In this document: positions 42,430 to 53,842 of the stretch, one piece after another
Numbering within the stretch: position 1 is the first letter of the stretch
Layout: every line of letters begins with the position of its first letter
NCBI RefSeq assembly: GCF_949987515.2
Contig: NC_082702.1
Coordinates: 51,119,600 to 51,183,599 of the forward strand
DNA from: Delphinus delphis
Taxonomy: Eukaryota > Chordata > Mammalia > Artiodactyla > Delphinidae
DNA: 64,000 nt
Reading direction: 5' to 3'
Notes under the pieces: generated by a model
Told to the model about the DNA's origin: nothing
Seen by the model: the letters and a program-made list of their open reading frames with translations, nothing else
The model's database searches: none
Position numbers and translations under genes: made by a program

Positions 42430-43380
42430 TTGAGTAGAGACGTGGTGAGGAAACTGTTGCTGTCTGGCCATGGGACCGGCGCTCTGGACTAAACGCCTGC
42501 TCCTCTCCTAAAGAATTTGTGTGTTCTTCTCTCAGCTTTGTAGCATTGAGGAGAGCTGTTAGCTGCCTAATTAAACGTATTTGTTTCAGGCCTGAAAATG
42601 GTCTTAGTTAAAACCTCTGAGTATCTGTAACTTGTCTTTCAAGTGGTATTAAAAATTCATTTTCTAGAACACTGATAGATCTCCACTTGCCCCCTCCCAA
42701 GCAACGGAACCTATGTTTTCATAATCCATAATGCGAACTCAATCTTGGAAGGCATGTTAAAATGATAAACATGTTACTTGTGATGTGTGGCTGTTTAATG
42801 ATGATGCTATCGAGCAGGGAAATTAGACTCATGTCAGATGTGGCTCTGAAGGAGAGCCCTGCAGGAGGCAGAGACTTTCAAAGAGATTTTTCTTCTTGGG
42901 AAGAGCGTGTTGCGTATGTCCCTCTCTTTCCAAAGCTTTTTAAGAACACATTGGCCTTTCTGCTTCCTCTCTGACTCATGTTTCAAAAGTGTGTGGATCT
43001 ATTTGTTTTACAATTTCTCTTGCTAAATGGACTCATAATTGATCATTCCTTGAATTTAAGCTTTTGTGATTGTAGCTGTTAACTTTTCATTGCGGTTATG
43101 ATGAAAGTATCGGCGGGGAAAAGGAGAGGGTGGTTTTCTTAGCATCTGATCTCTGAATGTACTCTCTGATTTTCTCATCTTCTGATAGGCAGTATAAATG
43201 GGATGGCTCAGCATCGAAAAACACAGAGATAAACAAGTGTCTTAAGTTTCTCCTTATGTTCACAAAATTGAATTCGTGGACCAATTTTGTAGAAAGATCT
43301 CCACACCAACAGCTCAACTTCCCAGATTTATCCTGCAGCATTTTAATTTGGTCTTTTCTCCTGGTCATAGAGCCTTGCTA
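42430..43380. other. Unique sequence, possible conserved elements
   Basis: Repeat-free by eye for about 950 bp. 42530-42680 has TAATTAAA and smooth AT-rich composition often seen in conserved non-coding DNA. No coding support. Confidence 0.35.
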
Positions 43381-43384
43381 CGTT

Positions 43385-43545
43385 TAAGTGTGGTCAACAG
43401 ACGAACATTATCACTATTACCTGGGAGCCTCTCAGACATGCAGAATCTATGCTCCACCCCAGAACCACTGAATCAGATCTGCACCCTTATGGAGAGTCCC
43501 AGGTGATTCACGGGCATGTTGAAATTGGAAAGGCACTGAGTATAG
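43385..43545 (+). mobile_element. MER5/MER20-type hAT MITE
   Basis: 'tcactattacctgggagcct', 'gctccaccccagaaccactg', 'aatcagatctgcacccttat' and 'cccaggtgattcacgggcat'. Confidence 0.75.
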
Positions 43546-43679
43546 AGTCCCTTGTTCAAAGCCATATTACCAGTCATGGTATCGGCCTTAGACTTCCTCG
43601 CTGTTGAAAGAGGCTGTGGGATATAAGCTCCCTTCCAGTCCTGAAGTTATGGACCTAACAACCACTGAGCATCTTTTTT

Positions 43680-43888
43680 TTTTTTTCTTTTTTTTTCCGG
43701 TACACGGGCCTCTCACTGTTATGACTTCTCCCGTTGCAGAGCACAGGCTGCGGACGCGCAGGCTCAGCGGCCATGACTCACGGGGCCCAGCCGCTCCGCG
43801 GCACGTGGGATCCTCCCGGACCGGGGCACGAACCCGTGTCCCCTGCATCGGCAGGCGGACTCTCAACCGCTGCGCCACCAGGGAAGCC
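43680..43888 (-). mobile_element. CHR-2-type SINE
   Basis: Reversed tail of T's with a single C, then 'ccggtacacgggcctctcac'. Head 'gcgccaccagggaagcc'. Perfect 15-bp target-site duplication ctgagcatctttttt at 43665-43679 and 43889-43903. Confidence 0.95.
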
Positions 43889-43904
43889 CTGAGCATCTTT
43901 TTTA

Positions 43905-44370
43905 TGTCATCTGCCATACAAGACATTGGGGCATCCTTCAGGCACGGTTCCTGTGCCCTGATGTTTCTCCATGCACAGGAGACATGACAGAGCAGCCCTC
44001 TTGAATAGAATATTCTATTTTAGATGTTCTAGATCATATATATATTAGCCATGCCAGGCTCTTGAGTACTTGAAATGTGGCTGGTGCAACTGAGGAACTG
44101 CACTTTGGTTTCATTTTCATTAGATATAAATAGCCATGTCTGGCTAGTGACCACCATATTAGATATTGCAGCTACAGAAGATACCAACATGCTTATGAGA
44201 ATATGAACAGGGTCTGTAGGAGCAGTAAGAAGGGAGGAGATCACCCAACCTGGGCCAGTGCCAGGCATCCAGGCATCTTGGTTGATGACATGGAGGGGAC
44301 TCAGGGACCCTCCCCTTAGGAGGTTTAAAGTCCACCACAAGCTCTTTTCTCACCTTCTCTCTCACTTCCA
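43905..44370. other. Probable unique sequence
   Basis: No repeat assigned. 44050-44160 ('cttgaaatgtggctggtgca') recalls a common old repeat, but support is too weak to name it. Confidence 0.3.
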
Positions 44371-44589
44371 GCCCTCCCTCCCTTCAGAGTTGAAACCATC
44401 CTTGCTTTCCATGTACAAGCTTCCTAAAATCTTCTTTTTCCTTCTTCTGCCTAAAAAAATTCCTTTTCATCCTTTAAGATCAAATCCAAAAGACTGTCTT
44501 GAAATTCCAGGTCAATATCACTTCCATTTGGCTCCTTTGTCCCAATGCCCCGTTCGTCTCTACCTGGGTAGAAAGTATCAAGGCCCAGG

Positions 44590-44830
44590 AAGAGAGGATG
44601 TGGCTGGGAAGTGGAAAACCATGACCTGAAGTTCTACAGATTGGATGTGAATTCCAGTCTAGCTTTGTGAACTTGGGCCAGTTTTATAATCTCACTAAGC
44701 TCCAGCTTCCACATCTGTTAGATGGAGGTTAAAAGAAAAATAGGCTTATAAGTTGATTGTGATTTAAATGATTGTCTGCATGTAACTCTTAGCTCAGTGC
44801 CTAGTATGTCATGAGCCCTTGAAAAATACA
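44590..44830 (+). mobile_element. MIR SINE
   Basis: 'gaattccagtctagctttgt', 'gaacttgggccagttttata', 'ccacatctgttagatggagg', 'cagtgcctagtatgtcatga'. Confidence 0.75.
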
Positions 44831-44839
44831 TTAATAGAC

Positions 44840-44998
44840 AACCAACAGCGACCAACTGTATAGCACAGGGAACTATACTCAACGTCTTGTAATAACATAT
44901 AATGGAAAAGAATCTTTACATATATAACTGAGTCACTTTGTTGTATACCTGAAACTAACACAACATTGTAAATCAACTATATTTCAATTAAAAAATAT
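44840..44998 (+). mobile_element. L1 3' terminus
   Basis: 'gtatagcacagggaactata', 'atataatggaaaagaatctt', 'gttgtatacctgaaactaac', 'aaatcaactatatttcaatt' and a short A-rich tail. Strongly 5' truncated. Confidence 0.9.
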
Positions 44999-45109
44999 TT
45001 ATTATTTGTACTATACTTTTATCAGCATATCCTCCTCCATGTTCTTAAATTACTGATGTCTAATTACAAAATGATGTGGTATGAGCTCTCCTAAAAATCT
45101 TTTCATGAC

Positions 45110-45192
45110 TCCTTTTTACCCCATAAAATGGCTGGCACAAAGTTGGTGTTTAATGAGTATTTAATGAATACATGAACAAATTAATGAGGGGA
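45110..45192 (+). mobile_element. L2 3' tip
   Basis: 'aatggctggcacaaagttgg', 'tgtttaatgagtatttaatg', 'aatacatgaac'. Confidence 0.5.
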
Positions 45193-45757
45193 TGAGTATG
45201 TGGATGGATGAATGGTTAGATAGATAAATGCTTGACCGGCCCATGGAGATGTCCATTGAAAACAGCAATCTCTCCCAGGGCCAGTGACATTTGAAAGTGA
45301 CCATCATATGGGATAATGGTCCCTCCCCTAAATGCCCTACCCTCACCTACTGCCTGATGAAAAGAACAGGAATTATAACACAAGAGGCATACCTTGCTTT
45401 ATTGTGCTTCGCAGATATTGCATTTTTTACAGATTGAATGTTTGTGGCAACCTTGCATCCAGCAAGTCTATTGGCGCCAGTTTTTCAACAGCATTTGCTC
45501 ACTTTGTGCCTCTGTGTCACGTTTTGGTAATTCTCGCAATATTTAAAAATGTTTCATTATTATTATATTCGTTATGATGATCTGTGATCAGTGATCTATG
45601 ATTGTATTAGTGCAAAAAGATTATGATTCACTGAAGGCCCAAATCATGGTCAGCATTTTTTAGCAATGAAGCACTTTTAAATTAAGGTATGTACATTGTT
45701 TTTTTAGACAATGCTATTCCACACTTAATAGATTACAATATAGTGTAAACATAACTT

Positions 45758-46115
45758 TTTTAAGTGAAAGTACAGCTGACTTACGATATTATATTAGTTT
45801 CAGGTGTACAACAGTGATTTGCTACTTTTTATTTATTTATTTTTGCATTACGCGGGCCTCTCACTGTTGTGGCCTCTCCCGTTGCGGAGCACAGGCTCCG
45901 GACGCGCAGGCTCGGTGGCCATGGCTCATGGGCCCAGCCGCTCCGCGGCATGTGGGATCTTCCCAGACCGGGGCACGAACCCGTGTCCCCTGCATCGGCA
46001 GGCGGACTCTCAACCACTGAGCCATCAGAGAAGCCCTGATTTGCTATTTTAATAGATTTTACTCCATATAAAGTTATTATAAAATATTGGCTATATTCGT
46101 TGTTCTGTACAGTTA
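45758..46115 (-). mobile_element. L1 3' end inserted in the Tigger
   Basis: 'aagtgaaagtacagctgact', 'tattagtttcaggtgtacaa', then after the SINE 'atattggctatattcgttgt' and 'tctgtacag' are the reversed L1 3' UTR. Candidate target-site duplication aaacataactttt and aaacgtacatttt on either side (10 of 13 identical). Confidence 0.75.
45830..46036 (-). mobile_element. CHR-2-type SINE inside the L1
   Basis: About 207 bp. Tail (atttatttattt on this strand) followed by 'gcattacgcgggcctctcac'. Head 'gccatcagagaagcc'. Target-site duplication tgatttgctactttt at 45815-45829 and tgatttgctatttt at 46037-46050. Confidence 0.93.
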
Positions 46116-46449
46116 AACGTACATTTTCTATGCACTGGGAAACTCAAACATTCGTGTGAGTCAACTTGACTGTGGTGGTCTGGCACTGAATCTGTAATAT
46201 CTCTTCCTGTAATAAGTACTTCTTCACTACAAAGAATAAGAAAATGTCAGGGGAAAATGACAGAAGCATTTTAAAACGAAATCCCATTATCCACACAAAG
46301 TTACTGAGTCTTGGCAGGTTAAGTGATATCCTTGCAGGCTTTTTTCTGTGTATTTATTTTTTAAAAATCTAGGATTATATTGTATTTGTAATTCAGCTGC
46401 ACATTTTCAAAATTAACAAAGAGACTCTGACACACAACACTAAGTCGGT

Positions 46450-47050
46450 GATCGTTTGGAGCAACCGGGGCTCCCAGAGGCTGCTGGGAAAAATCAAAAT
46501 TAGTACAATCCTATGGAAAACTGTTTGGTGGTCTCCACTAAGGCTGAATATACGTAAAGCCAAGGATCCTGCAATTCTACTTCGAGGTACAAACGCAACA
46601 GACACGTGTGCGTGTTATCACCAACAGGAGCGCATACAAGAATTATGGCCACACTACACACAATGGATAACACTAGAAACCACCCAAGTGCTCATCCACA
46701 GTGGAGTGGGTAAATAATTGTAGTATATTAATACAATGGAATGGAGATGAGGAAACTAAAACTCTGCACAACAACAGGGATGAATCTTACAAACAAAATA
46801 TTCAGAGGAAGAAGCCAGGGACAAAAGAATACACATGGTAGGATTCCATGTATCACGTTCAAAACCAGGCAAAACTGATCGTAATCCTGGGAGGAAGTAA
46901 TGATCAGAACGGGGCACGAGGAGGGCTTTGACGTGATGTTTTTTTGCATCCAGGTACCAGTTATATGTGTGTGTTCATTGAACTGTATGCTTATGATTCA
47001 TGCTTTTGTCTGTGTCTGTTATACTTCAATAAAACCTACTTTAAAAAAAC
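46450..47050 (+). mobile_element. L1 ORF2 end and 3' UTR (L1M-type)
   Basis: 'atggataacactagaaacca', 'tggatgaatcttacaaac'-like core ('gggatgaatcttacaaacaa'), 'ggaagaagccagggacaaaa', 'gtaggattccatgtatcacg', and terminal 'tgttatacttcaataaaacc' with an A-run. The frame is destroyed. Confidence 0.8.
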
Positions 47051-47055
47051 CTCCC

Positions 47056-47335
47056 ATGACATTTTTGTATACTCCTTTTGTAAGCTCATGTTAATGACTG
47101 CAAAATGTTCCATTTAGTTGATGTGCCACATTTACCTAACTATTTTCCCATGATTAGATACTTTTTTCTTCTAGTTCTTTCCACCCTTTTCAACAACGCT
47201 TTGATGACAATCCTTGTATGTGCTTGGAAATGAGGATAAAGGCTTATTTTCTTAGGATTGATCCCAATAAGTGAAATGAAAGGGTCTGGAGGCTCTTGGT
47301 ACTATTCCAAACTGCAGAGAAAGGGCTGCTTTGAT
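47056..47335 (-). mobile_element. Old L1 fragment, opposite orientation
   Basis: 'atgactgcaaaatgttccat', 'gttgatgtgccacatttacc', 'caatccttgtatgtgcttgg', 'gtgaaatgaaagggtctgga'. Convergent with the preceding L1, meeting at its A-run. Confidence 0.65.
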
Positions 47336-47925
47336 CGTCATTCTTGTTGCTGGTTTATTTGTTTGCATGAAAAAAGTTCATACCGTCAGGGTTCTGAGCA
47401 ATTTAGACTTTCAAGAGTATTGGATGAGTGTGAACATTTGATCATACCCCTACCAACTGTGGGCTCTCTCAAGGAAAAAAAAAATTTTTTTTTTTCGACG
47501 AAAAACAGTCTAAGTGAGAATTCATGGTTCTCACTTTGAATTCTGTTTCCCCGGGGATGGCTTTTCCAGCATCGAGCAAGAAGGCGCCTCTTTCTCAGGA
47601 CCCAATTTCCCATCTCAAGGAAAAGCCAAGCACAGCCTGCTAAGTGCAGAGGGTGCTGAGAAGTATAGATTCCCCTGCAGAACACAGGCGATTTCATGCA
47701 CAAAATGGATATTTTGCTCCGTTTTGCTGAGCTGAAATCAAGGTGCGCACTGGAGGCCTGACAGGTCCTTAGCTGTAGCAGCACACACGTGCTGTTATAA
47801 GACTTGAAAACTGTTTGGAGAGATTTGCTTAGTTTTCCAAAAAGAACTGTCAGTTCCCAGCTAGCGTGAGGCTGGCTGCTGAGGTGGGGAAGGAACCAAA
47901 AAGATAAATAAGAATACGAATCCAA
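47336..47925. other. Unique sequence, no gene supported
   Basis: The 195-codon minus frame at 47386-47973 begins inside the CA repeat and has no domain. No confident repeat. Confidence 0.35.
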
Positions 47926-47928
<3 letters not shown>

Positions 47929-47958
<30 letters not shown>

Positions 47959-47980
47959 CTCACACACACACACATATATA
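47929..47980. repeat. (CA)n microsatellite
   Basis: CA run with one ctca interruption, ending in atatat. Confidence 0.9.
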
Positions 47981-48007
47981 TCAGTATTTTTTTAAGTAGT
48001 AAGCAAT

Positions 48008-48066
48008 TATTTTTTTTTAGTTGAACTCTATTTGACATACAATATTATGTTAGTTTCCATACAGTC
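48008..48066 (-). mobile_element. L1 3' tip
   Basis: 'ttttttttagttgaactcta', 'tttgacatacaatattatgt', 'tagtttccatacag'. Only the last 60 bp of an L1 remain. Confidence 0.65.
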
Positions 48067-48069
48067 TTC

Positions 48070-49420
48070 ATGTTAATGCCAGGAGGATTCAACAGCACAG
48101 GGCCGGGTTTATACAGATGTCAAAACACCCCCAAGAGTCACAAGCTATCTGACAAGTTTAGGCTTGAAACCAGAAATAGCAGAATTGATTTAAGACATTC
48201 ACTCTCACATCCAGTTCACCGTAAGAAGAGATTTGGAGTCTAATGATCCAGGCTGGGGCACTGAAATAAATGTTCTGGTCATTCTTCTTAAAAAAGGAAG
48301 GGAAATAGAAAAAAAAATCTTTGGGATATAGAGGCAGCTGGTTTCCATGTTGGGTTTTAGCGAGGAGATAAAGGTTATTTTCTGAGCATTCCTTTGGCTT
48401 TTCAGGAGGTGACACGGGATATTTTTGTCCTGTAAATTTTACTCACTAAGAAAATGTGGTTGTCTGACCCAAATCACTGCCATAGACTTTTTGCTGGGAA
48501 CCCCACAGCAAAAGGAGTCCGTGACTCACAGGTAAAAAAAACTGGGGGGGTCATAAATCAGTTTTCACTCTGAATAAGACGGTAGACCAAGTCAAAAGAG
48601 CTGGTTCTAGGGACAAAGCTAATGATCTGGCTACTGCCTTGGTGGTCCTGCTACATCAAAGGCAGGATTCTGAGGGGGGCACTTGTAGGGGGGACAGGGG
48701 AATGAATCAATCGGGGGTAGAGGGGAAAAGCAGAGGGGCGGTGTGCGGGTCCCTCCCCTGGAGGAGAGCTTTAGAATCTGGTGAAACTCTCTACCCCTTT
48801 CCCCATGTGTGAAAATCATACACCTAACAAAATCGCTCAATTGTTTTTCCTATAAGTCAAATGAACAGTTGGCATTTTATTTCATTGAAAGCAATTTATA
48901 AAAAGCAACTGTACAAAAAAATATACATAAATATACTATAAGTGCTTTTTGCAGCTGTAATAACTAAAACTAGCAGGAAACACACTATATATCTATCAAT
49001 AGCGGAATAAGACAACAAGTGATGAAACCTCCACATAACGGGATTGCTGTGGCTACCAACAAAAAAGTAGGCCCACACATCCTGACATGAGAGAATGTCC
49101 ATGACATGTTCCTGAGACAAGCAAGTGCAGAACAATATCGATAGTACACACCCCTTAAAAATCTCTCCCGCAATACAGGTGGAAACTGTCTCTTTTTATT
49201 TTACACATTTTTGTGCTATCTCCTTTCTTAAAAAAAATCAAGTCCAATGAAAGAAAAATACATAAATAATTTCCTGGACTGTTTGTAAGGATTTTTGTTT
49301 GTTTGTTTGTTCTTCCAAATCGAAAGTAGCTGTTTTGGTGAGAAATTTAAAATGGAAACCCTTTCTATTAAGCTGTGGTCCTACACTAGGGGGATGATTC
49401 CTCTTTTTTTAATATTCTTT
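48070..49420. other. Unique sequence, nothing recognised
   Basis: About 1.3 kb with no confident repeat. Includes a G-rich patch at 48660-48770 and an AT-rich part from 48840, possibly old L1 but unassignable. Confidence 0.35.
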
Positions 49421-49426
49421 AATACT

Positions 49427-49792
49427 ATTAAAAAAATTTTTTATTGGCGTATAGTTGATTTACAATGTTGTGTTAGTTTCTGCTGTACAGCAAAGTGAAT
49501 CAATTATACATATACCCACTCTTTTTTAGATTCTTTTTCCATATAGGTCATTACAGAGTACTGAGTAGAGTTCCCTGTGCTACACAGTAGGTCCTTATTA
49601 GTTATCTATTTTATATAGTAGTATGTATATGTCAATCCCAATTTCCCAATTTATCCCCCTTACCCCCTGGTAACCATAAGTTTTTTTCTTCATCTGCGAC
49701 TCTATTTCTGTTTTGTAAATGAGTTCATTTGTATCATTTTTTTTAGATTCCACATATAAACGATATCATATGATATTTGTCTTTCCTGATTC
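49427..49792 (-). mobile_element. L1 3' end
   Basis: 'ggcgtatagttgatttacaa', 'tctgctgtacagcaaagtga', 'gagttccctgtgctacacag', 'gtcaatcccaatttcccaat', 'agattccacatataaacgat'. 5' truncated in the UTR. Confidence 0.9.
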
Positions 49793-49914
49793 CTCTGTAG
49801 AAGCAGGGTCATTGTGAGGTTTTCTGTGGTTCTACCAATACGGGGACCTCAGTTACAGTTGTGATTTTCCACTTCCTAAGTTCTCTCTTGTGCTATTTGC
49901 AGCTCTGCCTGGAA

Positions 49915-50028
49915 GGCAGGTGTGATTAGGCCCAGAGCTGTCTTGACCAAGACCATATAGCTGGAAGCATCAGAACCAGTCCTCCAGTTACTACTGTCTG
50001 ACCCTAAATCCCAAGGCTGGCAATTGCC
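49915..50028 (-). mobile_element. MIR SINE fragment
   Basis: 'gaccaagaccatatagctgg', 'aagcatcagaaccagtcctc'. Confidence 0.45.
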
Positions 50029-50154
50029 CAGAGCTACTTCCTTCTATTTATATATCTAAAATGGTGGTCTTAGAACCTTACTCTTTGATTTGTTGGGAAA
50101 ATTGGTAGTTGTTTATTTTATCTCAAGACTGCCCACTAAAAAACCCCCATACTT

Positions 50155-50368
50155 TCTGGTTTCAAACTGCTTCATAGCTGTTTGACTTTGGAAAATTTGC
50201 TTAACATCTCTGCACTTCAGTTTTCTCAACTATAAAACTGAGATAACAATTATGCTTACCTCTAAGGGTTATTGTGGAACTAAATGAACTAACATTTGTA
50301 GAGTAGTAAAGGCAGTTTCTGGTATATAGCAAGAAAATAATGAGTGCTAGCTGTAATTATTAATATTA
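50155..50368 (+). mobile_element. MIR SINE
   Basis: 'tagctgtttgactttggaaa', 'cttcagttttctcaactata', 'cctctaagggttattgtgga', 'aatgagtgctagctgtaatt'. Confidence 0.85.
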
Positions 50369-50384
50369 AACTCATTTTGCAGAC

Positions 50385-50532
50385 TTTGGCATATCAGATG
50401 CCTCAGTTTCCTCATCTATAAAATGTAGCAAGTAACATCAATTTCTCAGGGTTTTTATGACAATTAAATGAGATAATGTATGTAAAGTACTTGGCATCAG
50501 ATAGGAGCTTAAAAAATGTTAGCCCTTTTTCC
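50385..50532 (+). mobile_element. MIR SINE
   Basis: 'tgcctcagtttcctcatcta', 'tttctcagggtttttatgac', 'aattaaatgagataatgtat', 'gtacttggcatcagatagga'. Confidence 0.85.
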
Positions 50533-51345
50533 TTTTCTGACCTTCTGCTTCTTAGATGACCCTCATCCATGGGTAGTAATGATACTTCTGTGAAATCCTT
50601 GTTGGTATTTATGAGGACAAGATGCTCATACCGGCTAAGGGTGACCTGGAGAATTATTTATGAGTCAGACAAACAACGCAGCAAAGGAAAAGGTCCCTAC
50701 AGCCAAATATTCCTGTGCCCCGAAGCATATAAGAGTAAAGTGGAGTAGGGCATTCAGAGAGCATTCTGGAAGCCCCTGGGAAACCATGAGGGCAGAATGA
50801 TGGGGGAAGCAAGACACCATTTCCCAGTGTGGAGAAAACCTTCCCAGATTGGGTGGAAGAAACTTCGCTAATCCCACGTCTAACTGCACCAAAAATCCAG
50901 GCATGTTTATTGCAGGAAACAATGAACAAGGGTTCTTCACCTCTAGGAATGGCCTTGTTGCATAAGAAATGCATTAGGGGAATCAAAAGTCCCTTAACCA
51001 GAAGTGTATACAAATTAGAGCTTTTGGCATGGACCTCTCTGTATACTCTGTGTTAGACAAGGAAATATGTAATACAATATGTGTCGAAGGGTAAAAATTC
51101 ATCCAATTCCTAAGTGAAAATAGAGTCTGGGGCAATTGCTTCCCAGTTAAGCCATATTTGCATTCACTGAAGTAAGTGATAACTGTGATATGATGATATT
51201 TCTAGAATTCTTGATTTCATTGTTCTCTGATGTTTGGCTTTTTTTTCCCCCTCCCATCCTTCTGGAATCTTTTGACCTAGCATATAAAACTATATTTCAG
51301 GACAACGCACTTATCCATGCTAAACTATTTTTTCTTACCGGAAAG
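50533..51345. other. Unique sequence, nothing recognised
   Basis: No confident repeat or exon. The 119-codon minus frame at 50654-51013 shows no domain. Confidence 0.35.
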
Positions 51346-51379
51346 ATAATTTAGCATAATGATTAAGAGTGTAGGGCTG

Positions 51380-53329
51380 TTTCCAATTTTTTTGTCATTA
51401 GTGGAAACACTCCCATTTACCACTGCAATAAAAAGAATAAAATAGCTAGGAATAAACCTACCTAAGGAGACAAAAGACCTGTATGCAGAAAACTATAAGA
51501 CACTGATGAAAGAAATTAAAGATGATACAAACAGTTGGAGAGATATACCATGTTCTTGGATTGGAAGAATCAATATTGTGAAAATGACTATACTACCCAA
51601 AGCAATCGACAGATTCAATGCAATCCCTATCAAACTACCAATGGCATTTTTTACAGAACTGCAACAAAATATTTCACAATTTGTATGGAAAAACAAAAGA
51701 CCCCAAATAGCCAAAGCAATCTTGAGAAAGAAAAACAGAGCTGGAGGAATCAGGCTTCCTGACTTCAGACTATACTACAAAGCTACAGTAATCAATACAG
51801 TATGGTACTGGCACAAAAACAGAAATATAAATCAATGGAACAGGATAGAAAGCCCACAGATAAACCCATGCACATATGGTCACCTTATCTTTGATAAAGG
51901 AGGCAAGAATATACAATGGAGAAAAGATAGCCTCTTCAATAAGTGGTGCTGGAAAACTGCACAGCTACATGTAAAAGAGAAATTAGAACACTCCCTAACA
52001 CCATACACAAAAATAAACTCAAAATGGATTAAAGACCTAAATGTAAGGCCAGACACTATCAAACTCTTAAAGGAAAACGTAGGCAGAACACTCTATGACA
52101 TAAATCACAGCAAGATCCTTTTGACCCACCTCCTAGAGAAATGGAAATAAAAATAAAATAAACACATGGGACCTAATGAAACTTAAAAGCTTTTGCACAG
52201 CAAAGGAAACCATAAACAAGATGAAAAGACAACCCTCAGAATGGGAGAAAATATTTGCAGACGAAGCAACTGACAAAGGATTAATCTCCAAAATATACAA
52301 GCAGCCCATGCAGCTCAATATCAAAAAAACAAACAATCCAATCCAAAAATGGGCAGAAGACCTAAACAGACATTTCTCCAAAGAACATATACAGATTGCC
52401 AACAAACACATGAAAGGATGCTCAATATCACTAATCATTAGAGAAATGCAAATCAAAACTACAATGAGGTATCACCTCACACCGGTCAGAATGGACATCA
52501 TCAAAAAATCTATAAACAATAAATGCTGGAGAGGGTATGGAAAAAAGGGAACCCTCTTGCACTGTTGGTGGGAATGTAAATTGATAGAGCCACTATGGTG
52601 AACAGTATGGAGGTTCCTTAAAAAACTTAAAACAGAACTACCATATGACCCAGCAATCCCAATACTGGGCATATACCCTGAGAAAACCATAATTCAAAAA
52701 GAGTCATGTACCACAATGTTCATTGCAGCACTATTTACAATAGCCAGGACATGGAAGCAACCTAAGTGTCCAGTGACAGATGAATGGATAAAGAAGATGT
52801 GGCATATATATACAATGGAATATTACTCAGCCATAAAAAGAAACGAAATTGAGTTATTTGTAGTGAGGTGGATGGACCTAGAGTCTGTCATACAGAGTGA
52901 AGTAAGTCAGAAAGAGAAAAAAAAAATACCGTATGCTAACACATGAATATGGAATCCAAAAAAAAAAAGGTTCTGATGAACCTAGGGGCAGGACAGGAAT
53001 AAAGATGCAGACATAGAGAATGGACTTGAGGACATAGGGAGGGGGAAGGGTAAGCTGGGACGAAATGAGAGAGTGGCAAGGACATATATACCCTACTCAA
53101 TGTAAAATACATAGCTAGTGGGAAGCAGCTGCATAGCACAGGGAGATCAGCTTGGTGCTTTGTGACCACCTAGAGGGGTGGGATACGGAGGGTGGGAGGG
53201 AGATGCAAGAGGGAGGGGATATGGGGATATATGTGTACATATAACTGATTCACTTTGTTATACAGGAGGAACTAACACAACATTGTAAAGCAATTATACT
53301 CCAATAAAGATGTTTTTTTTAAAAAAAGA
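51380..53329 (+). mobile_element. Young, 5'-truncated L1 (ORF2 C-terminal third plus 3' UTR)
   Basis: 1.95 kb of L1 ending in an AATAAAG signal and an A-rich tail. A 15-bp target-site duplication, aagagtgtagggctg and aagagtgtatggctg (one mismatch), lies at 51365-51379 and 53330-53344. The copy looks only lightly decayed compared with other L1s here. Its 3' UTR has the long purine-rich block around 53000-53220. A 98-bp stretch is identical to the L1 at 59404. Confidence 0.95.
51506..52601 (+). pseudogene. L1 ORF2 C-terminal remnant, frameshifted
   Basis: First frame (51506-52150, 214 codons) shows [47 protein letters not shown] and [16 protein letters not shown], all typical of L1 ORF2p downstream of its reverse transcriptase domain. 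A frame change occurs near 52110-52150. The next frame (52176-52601) carries the C-terminal cysteine region as [18 protein letters not shown], where the second cysteine is replaced by Tyr, then stops early at a TGA. Endonuclease and polymerase domains are absent, so the copy is dead. Confidence 0.9.
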
Positions 53330-53679
53330 AAGAGTGTATGGCTGGAGCTGCACTTACTGGGTTTGATTCCTGCCTCTATTTTGTACTAGCTGTGTAACCC
53401 TGGACAGGTTACTTACCCTCTCTGTGCTTTTTGCTTTCTTCTCTGTAAAATGGAGCAAATAATAGTACTTCCCTCCTGGGTTTGTTGTGAGGATCAAATA
53501 GGATAATGTCTGAAATGTGCTTACCATAATACTTGCTACACTGCAAATGCTTAATATATGATTATTATTTTATCACTGTGATGTTACCTTTATTATATAA
53601 CCCTAACAATCCTCTTATGGGTAAGCGGGGAGGTATCTTACCTAAAATATCAGCTCTGTAATTAATTTGGCTATTTCTT

Positions 53680-53842
53680 TGCTGTCTGGTCTTAGTGAGA
53701 CTCTGTTACTCTTTTCATTTTTCCATCTGTAAAATGGAGATAATAGCACCTTGCAAGAGTTTCCAGAGGATTAAGTGAGGTAATGTCTGTGGAATCGCCG
53801 GTAAGTACTCAGCAAATGATCATGTCATTATTCCTTCTTTCT
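53680..53842 (+). mobile_element. MIR SINE
   Basis: 'gctgtctggtcttagtgaga', 'tccatctgtaaaatggagat', 'ccagaggattaagtgaggta', 'taagtactcagcaaatgatc'. Confidence 0.8.

Larger units (their letters stand above)
45384..46209 (+). mobile_element. Tigger1-type DNA transposon, internally deleted
   Basis: Left end 'gaggcataccttgctttatt', 'gcaagtctattggcgccagt', then 'ctgtgatcagtgatctatga' joins directly to the 3' region 'aaaaagattatgattcactg', so the transposase gene has been lost. It ends 'cactgaatctgtaatatctc'. The L1 at 45758-46115 is inserted near its 3' end. Confidence 0.85.
51351..53580 (+). mobile_element. MIR SINE split by an L1
   Basis: The head 'tagcataatgattaagagtg' lies left of the L1. 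The body resumes after it with 'tttgattcctgcctctattt', 'gtgtaaccctggacaggtta', 'tctgtaaaatggagcaaata', 'gttgtgaggatcaaatagga' and 'gcaaatgcttaatatatgat'. It is a near full-length MIR. Confidence 0.9.

Noticed and set aside
47386..47973. 195-codon minus-strand frame
   Set aside because: It starts inside a CA microsatellite (Cys-Val repeat) and continues through unstructured sequence.
51506..52601. A working reverse transcriptase gene
   Set aside because: Only the C-terminal third of L1 ORF2 is present, with a frame change, an early stop and a lost cysteine.
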